Under the pieces are notes generated by a model that was given only the letters and a program-made list of their open reading frames with translations, ran no database searches and was not told the DNA's origin. A stretch of 64,000 bases of DNA from Nonomuraea sp. NEAU-A123 (lineage in GTDB: Bacteria; Actinomycetota; Actinomycetes; Streptosporangiales; Streptosporangiaceae): positions 1 to 64,000 of the forward strand of contig NZ_JAHFZZ010000002.1 of NCBI RefSeq assembly GCF_018603905.1, written 5' to 3'. Position numbers and translations under genes: made by a program. Below are positions 20,284 to 29,232 of the stretch, piece by piece (position 1 is the stretch's first letter; every line of letters begins with the position of its first letter).

Positions 20284-23200
20284 GTGCTCCAGCCCCAACG
20301 CAGGCATCCCGGCATCGGCCTGCTCGCCGCGTTCTCGCTCACCTTAGGGCTCGGCGCATTGCCGGTACAGGTGCACGCCGAGCTCGACGCCTCGACGAAC
20401 GCCGGGCGAGCCCCCGATGACCTAACGCTGTGGTACGACAAACCGGCCACGGACTGGGAAACCCAAGCCTTGCCCATCGGCAATGGCCCCCTCGGCGCCA
20501 TGGTGTTCGGTGGCGTGGCCACGGAGCAGATCCAATTCAACGACAAGACCCTGTGGACCGGCGGCCCCGGTCACAGCGGTTACGACTTCGGCAACTGGAC
20601 GACTCCACGGCCGAACGCGATGGCGGAGGTCCAGCAGCAGATCGACCGCGACGGCAAGATGTCGACCAATGCCGTGGCGGCCAAGCTCGGCCAGCCCAAG
20701 ACCGGTTTCGGCGCCTACCAGACCTTCGGCGACCTGTACCTGGACATTCCCGGCGCACCCCAGAACCCCACCGGCTATCGCCGCGAACTGAGCCTGCGCG
20801 AGGCCGTGGCCCGCGTCGGTTACACCGCCGACGGTGTCACCTACTCGCGCGAGTACTTCGCCAGCAACCCGGGCAACGTGATCGTCGGCCGCCTCTCGGC
20901 CGACCAGGGCGGCAAGGTCTCGTTCACGCTCCGCCACGCCTCCCCCCGCGACGACAAGACCGTCACCGCTGCCGGCGGCCGGCTCACCATCCGCGGCGCG
21001 CTGTCCAGCAACAAGATGACGTTCGAAGCCCAGGTGCAGGTGATCACCCAGGGCGGCACCCGTACTGACGCGGGCGACAAGATCACTGTCACCGGCGCCG
21101 ACAGCGCGTTGTTCGTACTGTCGGCCGGCACCGACTATGGCGACGCTTACCCGGCCTATCGCGGCAACGACCCACACGCCAGGGTCACCAAGGCGGTGGA
21201 CGAGGCCGCGGCGAAGGGCTACGACGAGCTCAAGGCCGCGCACATCGCCGACTACCGCAAGCTGTTCGACCGGGTGAGGCTGGACCTCGGCCAGTCCACG
21301 CCCAAGATCCCCACCGACGAGCTGCGCAGGAACTATACAGGCGGGATCTCGGCCGACGATCGGGCACTGGAGGCGCTGTTCTTCGCCTATGGCCGCTATC
21401 TGCTGATCTCCTCCTCTCGCGAGAACGACATCCTGCCGGCGAACTTGCAGGGCGTGTGGAACAACTCCACCAGCCCGCCTTGGTCGGCCGACTACCACGT
21501 CAACATCAACCTGCAGATGAACTACTGGCTGGCCGAGCAGACCAACCTGCACGAGAGCACCAAGCCCTATGACCGTTACATCGCCTCCCTGATCGCCCCG
21601 GGCCGCAAGACGGCGCAGGAGATCTACGGCGCCCGCGGCTGGGTGGTGAACAACGAGACCAATCCGTTCGGCTTCACCGGCCTGCACAACTACGGCAGCT
21701 CGTTCTGGTTCCCCGAGGCTGCGGCCTGGACCACCCAGCACCTCTATGACACCTACCGCTTCACGGGCGATGAGGACTATCTGCGCGCGACCGCGTACCC
21801 GGCGATCAAGGGAGCGGCGGAGTTCTGGCTGGACTTCCTGCACACCGACCCGCGTGACGGCAAGCTCGTCGTATCCCCCAGCTATTCCCCCGAGCACGGC
21901 GACTTCTCCGCAGGCGCGTCGATGTCTCAGCAGATCGTGCGCGAGGTCTTCACCAACGGGCTGGCCGCGGCGCAGAAGCTCGGCGTGGACGAGGCGTTCC
22001 AGGCCGAGGTGAGCGCGGCGCTGGCCAAGCTCGACCCGGGTCTGCGCATCGGCTCCTGGGGCCAGCTCCAGGAATGGAAACAGGACTGGGACTCCAAGAC
22101 CGACGACCATCGGCACGCCTCCCACCTGTACGCCCTGCACCCAGGCAACCAGATCACGCCTGGCACTCCCGAGGCGGAGGCGGCGAAGGTCTCGCTGACC
22201 GCGCGCGGCGACGGCGGCACCGGCTGGTCGAAGGCATGGAAGATCAACTTCTGGGCGCGGTTGCTGGACGGGGACCACGCCCACAAGATGCTCGGCGAGC
22301 AGCTCAAGGCCTCCACGCTGGACAACCTGTGGGACACCCACCCGCCGTTCCAGATCGACGGCAACTTCGGCGCCACCGCCGGCATCGCCGAGATGCTGGT
22401 GCAGAGCCAGCACGACGTGGTCCACGTGCTGCCCGCCCTGCCCAGCACGTGGAAGAACGGCTCGGTGTCCGGACTGCGCGCCCGCGGCAACGTCACCGTC
22501 GACGCCACCTGGAAGAACGGCGCCCCCGACACGATCACCGTACGTCCCGGCAAGACCGGGGCGATCAAGGTCAGGTCCTCCTTCATCGCCGGCCGCTACC
22601 GGGTCTACGACGAGCAGGGCCACGAGGTCGGCCCGCACCGCGACGGCGACGTCCTCAGCTGGAACGCGCGCGCGGGCAAGACGTACACGATCCACAACGA
22701 GGCCGCCGTGGCCCTGAAGGTTCCCTCCGCCGTCCTGCCGAGCACGCCGTTCACGGCCGAGGTCACCGTGACGGCCACGCGCAAGCGCGCGGTGCCCGCC
22801 TCCGAGGTCACGCTCACTCTCCCCAAGGGGTGGGCAGCCGATCCGAAGTCGGTCCTGCTGCCCGCCTCGTCTCCCGGTGGGTCCCGGACCGCGACGTTCA
22901 CCGTCACCCCAGCGGCGGCGGACGGATCGCGGTACGCCCAGATCGTCGCGACGGCCGTCGGGAATTCCTGGAAAGGCTCAGCCACGGCCGCGCTCACCCT
23001 GACCCCATGCGCCTCTCCCGAGCCAGGCTCGGTCCTGGTCGCCTGGAACCCCGAGCAGGGCGGCACGGTCACCGACTCCTCGGGCAACGGACTCGACGCC
23101 ACCGTCACCGGCGGGAGCGCCACCTACGACTCCACCGCGCCCACCGGCAGCGGGCTGGTACTCGACGGAAAGACTTACCTGGTCACCGGGAACACCGCTC

Positions 23201-23643
23201 TCGGTTTCCTGCCCGAGGCCACCTTCGCCGCCGAGGTAAAGATCGCTGGAAGCGGCTACCGCCGGCTGTTCGACTCACAGCCATCCGGCAATCCTGGCAC
23301 CGACGGCGTGCTCGTCGACGTGACCCCGTCGAACACCTTGCGCTTCATCGGTGCCGGCGCGAACGTCGGCCTGAACACCACCCTGCCCACCGGGCGCTGG
23401 ATCGACCTGGTGGTCACCCTGGACCGCAGCGGGGCCATCACCGTCTACGTGGACGGCGAGCAGAAGGCCAGCGGCCAGGCGACCCCCGACGGTATCACCG
23501 GCTGCGCCTCAAGGTCTCTGCGCTTCGCCGCCGATCAGGGCGGCGGCCAGCGGCTGACCGGCGCGGTGGACCGCGCGGCGATCTTCGCCAAGAAGCTGGC
23601 AGCCGACGAGGTCAAGAACTGGAGGCAGTTGGCCTTCGCCTGA
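20284..23643 (+). CDS. Secreted GH95 enzyme with NEW3 and LamG-like domains
   Basis: A 1119-aa multidomain enzyme. It has a signal peptide (about 1-33), then a GH95 N-terminal domain (WETQALPIGNGPLGAMVFGG), and a barrel with HVNINLQMNYWLAEQTNL (the Asn-X-Asn pair) and SPSYSPEHGDFS (likely catalytic glutamate). PFQIDGNFGATAGIAEML and VVHVLPALPSTWKNGSV complete the GH95 part. From about residue 820 there is a NEW3-like beta-sandwich, and from about 925 a LamG/concanavalin-type domain. GH95 covers alpha-L-fucosidases and alpha-L-galactosidases. The GTG start has ATCGGAGG seven bases upstream. The 252 bases before it hold no other recognisable feature. Confidence 0.9.
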   Translation: MLQPQRRHPGIGLLAAFSLTLGLGALPVQVHAELDASTNAGRAPDDLTLWYDKPATDWETQALPIGNGPLGAMVFGGVATEQIQFNDKTLWTGGPGHSGYDFGNWTTPRPNAMAEVQQQIDRDGKMSTNAVAAKLGQPKTGFGAYQTFGDLYLDIPGAPQNPTGYRRELSLREAVARVGYTADGVTYSREYFASNPGNVIVGRLSADQGGKVSFTLRHASPRDDKTVTAAGGRLTIRGALSSNKMTFEAQVQVITQGGTRTDAGDKITVTGADSALFVLSAGTDYGDAYPAYRGNDPHARVTKAVDEAAAKGYDELKAAHIADYRKLFDRVRLDLGQSTPKIPTDELRRNYTGGISADDRALEALFFAYGRYLLISSSRENDILPANLQGVWNNSTSPPWSADYHVNINLQMNYWLAEQTNLHESTKPYDRYIASLIAPGRKTAQEIYGARGWVVNNETNPFGFTGLHNYGSSFWFPEAAAWTTQHLYDTYRFTGDEDYLRATAYPAIKGAAEFWLDFLHTDPRDGKLVVSPSYSPEHGDFSAGASMSQQIVREVFTNGLAAAQKLGVDEAFQAEVSAALAKLDPGLRIGSWGQLQEWKQDWDSKTDDHRHASHLYALHPGNQITPGTPEAEAAKVSLTARGDGGTGWSKAWKINFWARLLDGDHAHKMLGEQLKASTLDNLWDTHPPFQIDGNFGATAGIAEMLVQSQHDVVHVLPALPSTWKNGSVSGLRARGNVTVDATWKNGAPDTITVRPGKTGAIKVRSSFIAGRYRVYDEQGHEVGPHRDGDVLSWNARAGKTYTIHNEAAVALKVPSAVLPSTPFTAEVTVTATRKRAVPASEVTLTLPKGWAADPKSVLLPASSPGGSRTATFTVTPAAADGSRYAQIVATAVGNSWKGSATAALTLTPCASPEPGSVLVAWNPEQGGTVTDSSGNGLDATVTGGSATYDSTAPTGSGLVLDGKTYLVTGNTALGFLPEATFAAEVKIAGSGYRRLFDSQPSGNPGTDGVLVDVTPSNTLRFIGAGANVGLNTTLPTGRWIDLVVTLDRSGAITVYVDGEQKASGQATPDGITGCASRSLRFAADQGGGQRLTGAVDRAAIFAKKLAADEVKNWRQLAFA

Positions 23644-23697
23644 GGCCCATGGCGCGTGGGCGGCCTGGGCGGGCGTTGGCCGCCGGCGAACTGAGGT

Positions 23698-24582
23698 CTA
23701 TCCCGACGGTCTGCTGATGCGTTCCCACTCGCGCATCGCTTCCGGCTCCCACCTCGCATGTTGCCGATGGAAGAGCTTCGCGGCGCGAGCGCCGGTCCAC
23801 CCGGACGGCAGCAGTTCGGCAGGCAGCGCGGGATCGATCAGCGCAAGACGGCGCCAGGAGTGCACGAGTTGTGTGTGCCTGACCAACAGATCGCTGGAAG
23901 GCGGCCGCCTGAACTCAGCGAGGAACACCTCATACTGCCGCGCAACATCGTCAAGGTCCCAAGCTTGGCGGACGAGGGTCGACACTTCACCGCCGGCGAG
24001 GTATTCGGACAGGAAGACCTGCGCTTCTGCGCGAACCCCGGCTTCGTCCAGTACGAACTCGGCCTCGCCGACCCGGTCGGTGTGCGTGCTGACCCACACT
24101 CCCGGCGCCGGGTTACCGAAGCCCGCCCACCGCAGTCGCGTGCGCAGCAGGTGGCGTCCGGCCCGATTCGTTTCCGCGGCTCGTGCCAGCACCACCAGCC
24201 ACCGGCCGTCCCACTCCGGCTGAGCCGCGGTGAAGCCGAAGATCCGTTCAGCACCAAGGTTGAGGAACTGCGCGAACGCCGGGCTGAGGTGCCACCACGT
24301 GTATCGCCCTTCACGTTCGGGAGTGAGCCAGCCGTCCGCGGAGGCGCGCGCCAGGGCCTGCCTGCAGGCTTCCTCCTTGACGCCAAAGCGGCCCAGCGCG
24401 TCGACGAAGGCCGAGGTAGGCGCCGGTCGCCCCGCCGGACGCACATAGTCACCGAGAACCGTGATCAACAGTCCCCGAACACCGCCCGTGCCCGCGGCGT
24501 ACCGGCGGGACAGGACGAACTTTTCCTCGGAGGCGTTGTCGAACGGACCTGTCGGCGTCGTTTCGTCTCGAGGCTCAGACAT
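23698..24582 (-). CDS. PaaX-family transcriptional regulator
   Basis: A 294-aa paralogue of the PaaX-type repressor at 4687-5568. It has an N-terminal winged helix (LLITVLGDYVRPAGRPAPTS ... GVKEEACRQALARASADGWL), the conserved WDGRWLVVLARAAETNRAGR and a C-terminal domain. The frame extends further upstream, but the ATG at 24582 gives a start like other family members. No aryl-CoA genes lie next to it, so its target here is unclear; it may be an orphan left by rearrangement. A perfect 14-bp hairpin stands 66 bases upstream. Confidence 0.8.
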   Translation of the reverse strand: MSEPRDETTPTGPFDNASEEKFVLSRRYAAGTGGVRGLLITVLGDYVRPAGRPAPTSAFVDALGRFGVKEEACRQALARASADGWLTPEREGRYTWWHLSPAFAQFLNLGAERIFGFTAAQPEWDGRWLVVLARAAETNRAGRHLLRTRLRWAGFGNPAPGVWVSTHTDRVGEAEFVLDEAGVRAEAQVFLSEYLAGGEVSTLVRQAWDLDDVARQYEVFLAEFRRPPSSDLLVRHTQLVHSWRRLALIDPALPAELLPSGWTGARAAKLFHRQHARWEPEAMREWERISRPSG

Positions 24583-24647
24583 GCCGTTGGCGGCGACCGG
24601 CTGTGCAACTGCGGGCGAGGTCAGAGCGCATGTGCGGATTGTATTGC

Positions 24648-24684
24648 GGTGGCGGGCCACTCGATCACCAAGTGGCCCGCCACC
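24648..24684. repeat. Perfect 14-bp inverted repeat
   Basis: GGTGGCGGGCCACT (24648-24661) and AGTGGCCCGCCACC (24671-24684) are exact inverted copies around a nine-base loop. It lies just upstream of the minus-strand PaaX-type gene. It could be the terminator of a now-lost gene, a bidirectional terminator, or a large operator. Confidence 0.65.
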
Positions 24685-25166
24685 GGGAAGACGCGTGTGA
24701 TGCCGTTCGAACTGTTCGCCGTGGATGGCGCGCCACGCCGGCGTTCAGATGAGACGGCCGGCCGCAGACGTGGGCGAAACAGTGGAACTTTCATGACCAC
24801 AGTTCCGCGATAGGGCCACCACCAGCCAAAACTTCCGCACATTTGACAGAGACATTGACCACCGTCGCGCAAATGTCTTACGGTCCTCTGCGGACGACAG
24901 TCGTCGATGGAGGCAGCGATGGCTTCGATGAAGGGCAGGCTCGCCGTTGCCCCCAGCACCGCGACCCGTCGAGCGACAGTGCCCGTTCGACCATGTAGCC
25001 GAAAGGCCCGCGCTCGCGCTGGGCCACGGCCCGGCGAATCCGTACTCCAGACATCCGGAAGGGGACTTCGTCGCCCAGACGTATCTGAATGCTCCGGCGC
25101 CGTCGCTGTGGAAGTCGACCTGTGATCGCAAGCCCACCACGGAAGAACGCAGTTGAGGGAGAAGCA
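24685..25166 (+). other. Gene-free stretch with a possible promoter
   Basis: About 480 bases without a credible gene. TTGACC at 24855-24860 is followed 18 bases later by TACGGT (24879-24884), a plausible sigma-70-like promoter. It overlaps an imperfect inverted repeat (GACATT ... AAATGTC). Short open stretches at 24900-25150 look protein-like in places but match no family I recognise. The end of the segment carries GGGAGA before the ATG at 25167. Confidence 0.3.
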
Positions 25167-26150
25167 ATGCGCCTATCTCGGTTACGTCTCTTCGTCGCAA
25201 GCGTCGTTCTGGTAGCGGCGACCGCTGCGGTCAGCGGGGTTCTGACGACCGCGCATGCCGCGATCGGTTGCCGGGTCACCTACTCGGTGGCCTCCGAGTG
25301 GACGGGGGGTTTCACCGCAGGCGTGAGCCTGACGAACCTGGGCGATCCAGTCACCGGATGGACGCTGACCTGGTCGTTCGGTGCCGGGCAGCAGGTGACT
25401 CAGGCATGGGGTGCCACGGTTTCCCAGAGCGGTCCGCAGGTGACCGCTCGCAATGCCGCGTGGAACGGCAACCTCGCGACCGACGGCAATACGAGCTTGG
25501 GGTTCAACGGCTCGTGGAACAACAGCAGTAACCCGGTACCGTCCACCTTCGCGCTCAACGGCGTCACGTGCGCCGGCGGTACGGGCGAGCCAACGCCGAC
25601 GGTCACCCCGACCGACCCTCAGCAACCGAACTCAATGGGCTTCATCGGCTGCTCGATGGCGGAGAACGTCGCCCAGGGGTATGTGGCGGTCGGCGGCAGA
25701 CGCATGTGGGGTCCGTACGGAACGGGCGGCTTGGTCGTCCAGGCGTGGACCGATCCCCAGTCCAGCGCGTGGCAGAAGTTCGACCAGCAGGTGAGCAGGT
25801 TCGGCAGGCCGACGGCCGTGTGGGTGCAGATCTGCGTGTTCACCAACGGGGCGACCTATGACGAGGTGAAGCGGCTCATCGCCAACGCGCGCCTGCACGC
25901 GGCCTCCGGCGTCAAGATTTTCGTTACCGGTCAGCCGCTCTACGATCCCGGCCAGACGTGTTTCCTGGCGGGCCCCAACGGTCCGCAGCTGACCGACAGT
26001 CTTGCCAGGCAGGCGGCTGCCGACACCACGCAGAACGTGACCTACCCTGGGTCGTTCCGTCTCAGGAGCAACGAGGTCGCCGACGGCTGCCACGCCAATA
26101 CGGCAGGCCAGCAGTCGCTCGGCAGGCAGGCCCAGGCATTCTGGGGCTAG
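25167..26150 (+). CDS. Secreted CBM2-SGNH hydrolase
   Basis: A 327-aa secreted protein with a signal peptide (about 1-31). An N-terminal CBM2 follows (GCRVTYSVASEWTGGFTAGV ... FALNGVTCAGG), then a TPTVTPTDP linker. The SGNH-like catalytic domain has the nucleophile in GFIGCSMAENVAQGY (about residue 161) and the C-terminal D-x-x-H pair in ADGCHANTAGQ. A binding module for crystalline polysaccharide plus an esterase-type fold suggests a polysaccharide deacetylase/esterase, but the substrate is not known. The ATG at 25167 has GGGAGA upstream; a longer frame lacks a signal peptide. Confidence 0.8.
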   Translation: MRLSRLRLFVASVVLVAATAAVSGVLTTAHAAIGCRVTYSVASEWTGGFTAGVSLTNLGDPVTGWTLTWSFGAGQQVTQAWGATVSQSGPQVTARNAAWNGNLATDGNTSLGFNGSWNNSSNPVPSTFALNGVTCAGGTGEPTPTVTPTDPQQPNSMGFIGCSMAENVAQGYVAVGGRRMWGPYGTGGLVVQAWTDPQSSAWQKFDQQVSRFGRPTAVWVQICVFTNGATYDEVKRLIANARLHAASGVKIFVTGQPLYDPGQTCFLAGPNGPQLTDSLARQAAADTTQNVTYPGSFRLRSNEVADGCHANTAGQQSLGRQAQAFWG

Positions 26151-26164
26151 CCGACGAGCCAGGC

Positions 26165-26400
26165 CGGCCAAGGTGGAGACTTCGGCACAGACGTCAGGGC
26201 GAGGCGCAGGTTCAGCTCGACGAGGAGCACGGCCCTTCCTCCGGACACCGGGGAGAGCAGCAGCCGGGGTCCGGAGGAGGGCTCTGCCAATGGCGAACAT
26301 CTGCCGTTCGCCGCCGGGCAGTTGCGCGGCCAGGTGATCCCGGCGCTCGGCGAGCCGCGGCATCGTCTCGTAGACGCGTTCCCGCGTCCATTCGCCCCGG
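26165..26400 (-). pseudogene. Remnant of a branched-chain amino acid ABC ATPase (LivF)
   Basis: A minus-strand frame reads ERVYETMPRLAERRDHLAAQ then LPGGERQMFAIGRALL and RTP. This matches the region leading to and including the ABC signature of LivF proteins, where the usual motif is LSGGERQML. After PRLLL, where the Walker B 'LDEPS' should follow, the sequence shifts frame and is deleted. Nothing upstream or downstream of this fragment survives. Confidence 0.6.
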
Positions 26401-26480
26401 CCACGGTGCCCTGTCCCTCATACAGCCTGCGGCTTTGGCGAGCCGGCGGCAACCCGCGACGCCACGTCGAGCAGCAGCGG

Positions 26481-26610
26481 GTGGGGGAGAAGGTGTGGTG
26501 CTACAGTGCCCAGTCCTATTGGCCGTTCGGCACCGCCGCCGAATACTGCGTCGTCCCGGACGCGCTCGCCGTGCCGCTGCGCGAAACCGCCAGCAGAGCG
26601 CAGGTCGCCT
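26481..26610 (+). pseudogene. Internal fragment of a zinc-type quinone oxidoreductase/alcohol dehydrogenase
   Basis: The plus strand reads VGEKVWCYSAQSYWPFGTAA then EYCVVPDALAVPLRETAS. This corresponds to the middle of medium-chain NADPH:quinone reductases, between the GD/EKV turn and the start of the Rossmann domain. No start, cofactor-binding motif or end is present, and coding similarity is lost beyond about 26610. Adjacent to the LivF remnant, it marks a recombination scar. Confidence 0.5.
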
Positions 26611-26615
26611 ACCGT

Positions 26616-28910
26616 TCAGCCCTGCGCGGATCCGCCTTGGCTGGCCCGGATGGTGATGGTGACGGGGGTGCGAGGCGGAAGATGGAGGACCTGCCTCCGG
26701 TCGGCGGCCGCCTGGGCGCTGCGGCACACGAGAGTGATGGACTGCTCCTGTACGGAGGTGAGAACAGCGCGGACCGTCCCGTCCCGCAGGTCCCACCTGA
26801 GCTCGTCGAGGGCCACGCCGGCGCGCGTGGCGACGCCTCGCAGGCTGCCCCTGTTCCACTCCGGAGGCAGAGCGGGGAGCAGTTCCACGATTCCCGGCCG
26901 GGAGTCCACCAGCATCTCGACGATGACGGCGGGCAGGCAGTGCGCCGCGTCCGCGTTGTAGACCTCCAGATCCGGGTTGTGCGAGGTCATCAGCGAGCGG
27001 AAGACCATGTTGCGTCCAAGGATCTTCAGCAGGTTCGCCTTGGCCGTCTCACCGTCTTTCAGCCGTGCCGCGCACAAGGCCCGGTGCAGGCTGCCGTGCG
27101 CGGAGAAGTTCTCGTCGCCGCGGCGCAGCAGGGCGCGGTGGGCCGCCGCTGCCAGGTCGGGGGTGTCGTCTGGGGTGATGTCGTGCAAGGGCCACACCGG
27201 GTAGAGGTGGCTGACGTGCCGATGGTCGCCGGAGGTCTCCAGCCCCGGCCACGCCCATTCGGCGAGCGCTCCGCCGTCGTCGACGCGGTAAGGCGGCAGC
27301 CGTTCGGCCAGTGCCCGCCAGCGGCGGGTGGCGGCGTGCTCGATGTCCAGGCGCGAGCAGGCGTCGGCGGAGGTGATCAGCGCGTGCCGGGCCGCGGCGA
27401 TGTCCATGGTGGCGTTCACCCCGGCTACGCCCCGCCCGTCCCGCGGGCCTACTTCGGGGGAGTAGGACGGGACGATGACGACGTGCCCGTCGCCGTCCTC
27501 GCGGGTGAGAACGTCCTCGAAGAAGGTGGCGACCTCGATGAGCCACGGGGCGAGCGTCCCGGCGAGGAAGTCGTCGTTCCCGGTCATCTGCCAGTACTCG
27601 TACAGCGGGAACAGCAGCCAGTCGGCGCCTGCCAGCCACATCGGCCAAGGCCACTCGTCGTCGAGGTGGAACAGCAGCCCGTGTTCCCCATCGGTCCGGC
27701 TGGGCGCGAGCACCCCGCGCGCGCCGTAGATGGCGCGGGCATTGGCGCGCCAGTCGTCGATCTGACCGCCGATCAAGGCGGTGTAGCCGGCCATGAGCTC
27801 TGGCATGCCCGTGCTCACCGTCCCCGCCATCTGCAGGTTGAGGTTCGCGTCGGTGGTGTAGTCGCCGGACCAGGCGGCGCCCCACGCCCCCAGCCACAGC
27901 CCCGTCAGCCGTGGAGGGAGCACACCGCAGGAGCTGAGCAACAGGTACCGGCCGGAGTGGAACATCGCCTCGACCACTGCGATGTCCAGCTCGCCGGTAG
28001 CGGCTCGGGCGATCAGCTCGCCCGCGGAAAGGTGTCGGTCGTTCTCCGGCACGCACAGGTCGAGCTCGGCCCGGGCGTAGAGCTCGCTGTGAACGGCGGC
28101 GTGGCGCGCGAGCAGCAGGTCATAGTCGGCGGGCAGTTCGGCCAGAGCCGTCTGAAGTGCGTCGGCCCGGGGAACGATAGCCGAACGGTCCATTCTGGTC
28201 AGCAGCACCATGCGGGTCGCTCCACGGACGCAGGCCACGTCATCGTTCGCGGCCACCTGACCACCGGTGACGACGACCCTGGTCACGCCGATGAACCCCG
28301 CCGCCCCCTGGCCCAACGGATAGACGCCGACTGCGGCGAGCGATGCCTCGCCCCCCTCTATGGCCTCTGCGGACGTCGTGACGGTGACCTCCGGGGGCCG
28401 ACCGGGAAGATCCCCGGAGAGCCGCACGTCCACATCCAGGCGCGGCGCGGTGATCTCGATGACCGTGACAGCGTCGGTGCGCGAGACGAAGGCACGCCGC
28501 ACCCACTGCTGATCGCCGTCGGACCAGGTGACTCTCACCTCACCGTTGGTGAAGTCCGTGACGCGCCGGTAGTGCTCCACCCGGCCGGCGGTCGTCGTGT
28601 CCAGGTGCAGCACGTGCCCGGGGTGGAACGACTGGGTCCAGGCCATCGGCCTGCCGTCGGAGAACTGGCGTTGCGCCTGCTCCCGCTCTCCGGCGAGGAT
28701 CAGATCGCGGACGTGCTCCAGCCGATCGGCGACGGCCGGCGGCCGCATCCCGCCGGAGGAGTTGGGGAGCACGTAGCGGTGGTGGTTGTGAACGATCCGC
28801 TCCCGGTGGGGGTGGCCGAACACCATGATCCCGTACTCGCCGTTGCCGGAGAGGAAGGCGTCCTCCCAGCGGCTGGCCGGTTGGTCGTCATGGATCCTGT
28901 GCACTGCCAC
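26616..28910 (-). CDS. Intracellular GH95-type glycoside hydrolase
   Basis: A 764-aa GH95 enzyme without a signal peptide, so probably cytoplasmic. Features are the N-terminal WEDAFLSGNGEYGIMVFG, barrel motif TTDANLNLQMAG carrying an Asn-X-Asn pair, PSYSPEVGP with the candidate glutamate, and the end block VYNADAAHCLPAVIVEML followed by GIVELLPALPPEW. The GTG at 28910 is chosen because AGGGAGG lies six bases upstream; the frame itself opens at 28931. It is divergent from a LacI gene, and a 15-bp palindrome lies between them. It would act on oligosaccharides imported by the downstream ABC system. Confidence 0.88.
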   Translation of the reverse strand: MAVHRIHDDQPASRWEDAFLSGNGEYGIMVFGHPHRERIVHNHHRYVLPNSSGGMRPPAVADRLEHVRDLILAGEREQAQRQFSDGRPMAWTQSFHPGHVLHLDTTTAGRVEHYRRVTDFTNGEVRVTWSDGDQQWVRRAFVSRTDAVTVIEITAPRLDVDVRLSGDLPGRPPEVTVTTSAEAIEGGEASLAAVGVYPLGQGAAGFIGVTRVVVTGGQVAANDDVACVRGATRMVLLTRMDRSAIVPRADALQTALAELPADYDLLLARHAAVHSELYARAELDLCVPENDRHLSAGELIARAATGELDIAVVEAMFHSGRYLLLSSCGVLPPRLTGLWLGAWGAAWSGDYTTDANLNLQMAGTVSTGMPELMAGYTALIGGQIDDWRANARAIYGARGVLAPSRTDGEHGLLFHLDDEWPWPMWLAGADWLLFPLYEYWQMTGNDDFLAGTLAPWLIEVATFFEDVLTREDGDGHVVIVPSYSPEVGPRDGRGVAGVNATMDIAAARHALITSADACSRLDIEHAATRRWRALAERLPPYRVDDGGALAEWAWPGLETSGDHRHVSHLYPVWPLHDITPDDTPDLAAAAHRALLRRGDENFSAHGSLHRALCAARLKDGETAKANLLKILGRNMVFRSLMTSHNPDLEVYNADAAHCLPAVIVEMLVDSRPGIVELLPALPPEWNRGSLRGVATRAGVALDELRWDLRDGTVRAVLTSVQEQSITLVCRSAQAAADRRQVLHLPPRTPVTITIRASQGGSAQG

Positions 28911-29010
28911 TACGGGCCTCCCTTGTCGCACGCCGGACGAACTCGACGCCGACGATGGCGATCAGCTCGGGCCGGCCTCGTGGAGGCTACAGGAGTACGT
29001 CGCCGTGGCT

Positions 29011-29025
29011 CCGAAAGACTTTCGG
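29011..29025. promoter_or_regulatory. LacI-type operator between GH95 and lacI
   Basis: CCGAAAGACTTTCGG is a perfect 15-bp palindrome centred on one A. A nearly identical site (CCGAAAGTCTTTCGT) lies at 30313-30327 before the sugar ABC operon. LacI-family proteins typically bind such odd- or even-centred palindromes, and the regulator gene lies between the two sites. The remainder of the 322-base gap (28911-29232) shows only a weak half-site (ACGAAAGGTATCGG, near 29134). Confidence 0.65.
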
Positions 29026-29232
29026 CAGCGGAGACCGAGCGCGTTGCCGCAGGTGGCTCTCTCGATTACCCTGATCGGCGTACCCCAGGCGTATGCCGTG
29101 CTTGGTATGCGGGTAGGCCGGGCACTGTTTTTACGAAAGGTATCGGACCTTCACCGGCGCACTAAGGCGGTCGGGCTGGACCAGAAGCGCTCGAGCCGGA
29201 AAGCGGTCGCCGACAGGGAGGTCGACACTGAA

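Noticed and set aside
26322..29165. A 947-residue plus-strand frame opposite the cytoplasmic GH95 gene
   Set aside because: Antisense shadow: apart from a short quinone-oxidoreductase fragment at its start, the translation has no recognisable domain, while the minus strand encodes an intact GH95 enzyme.
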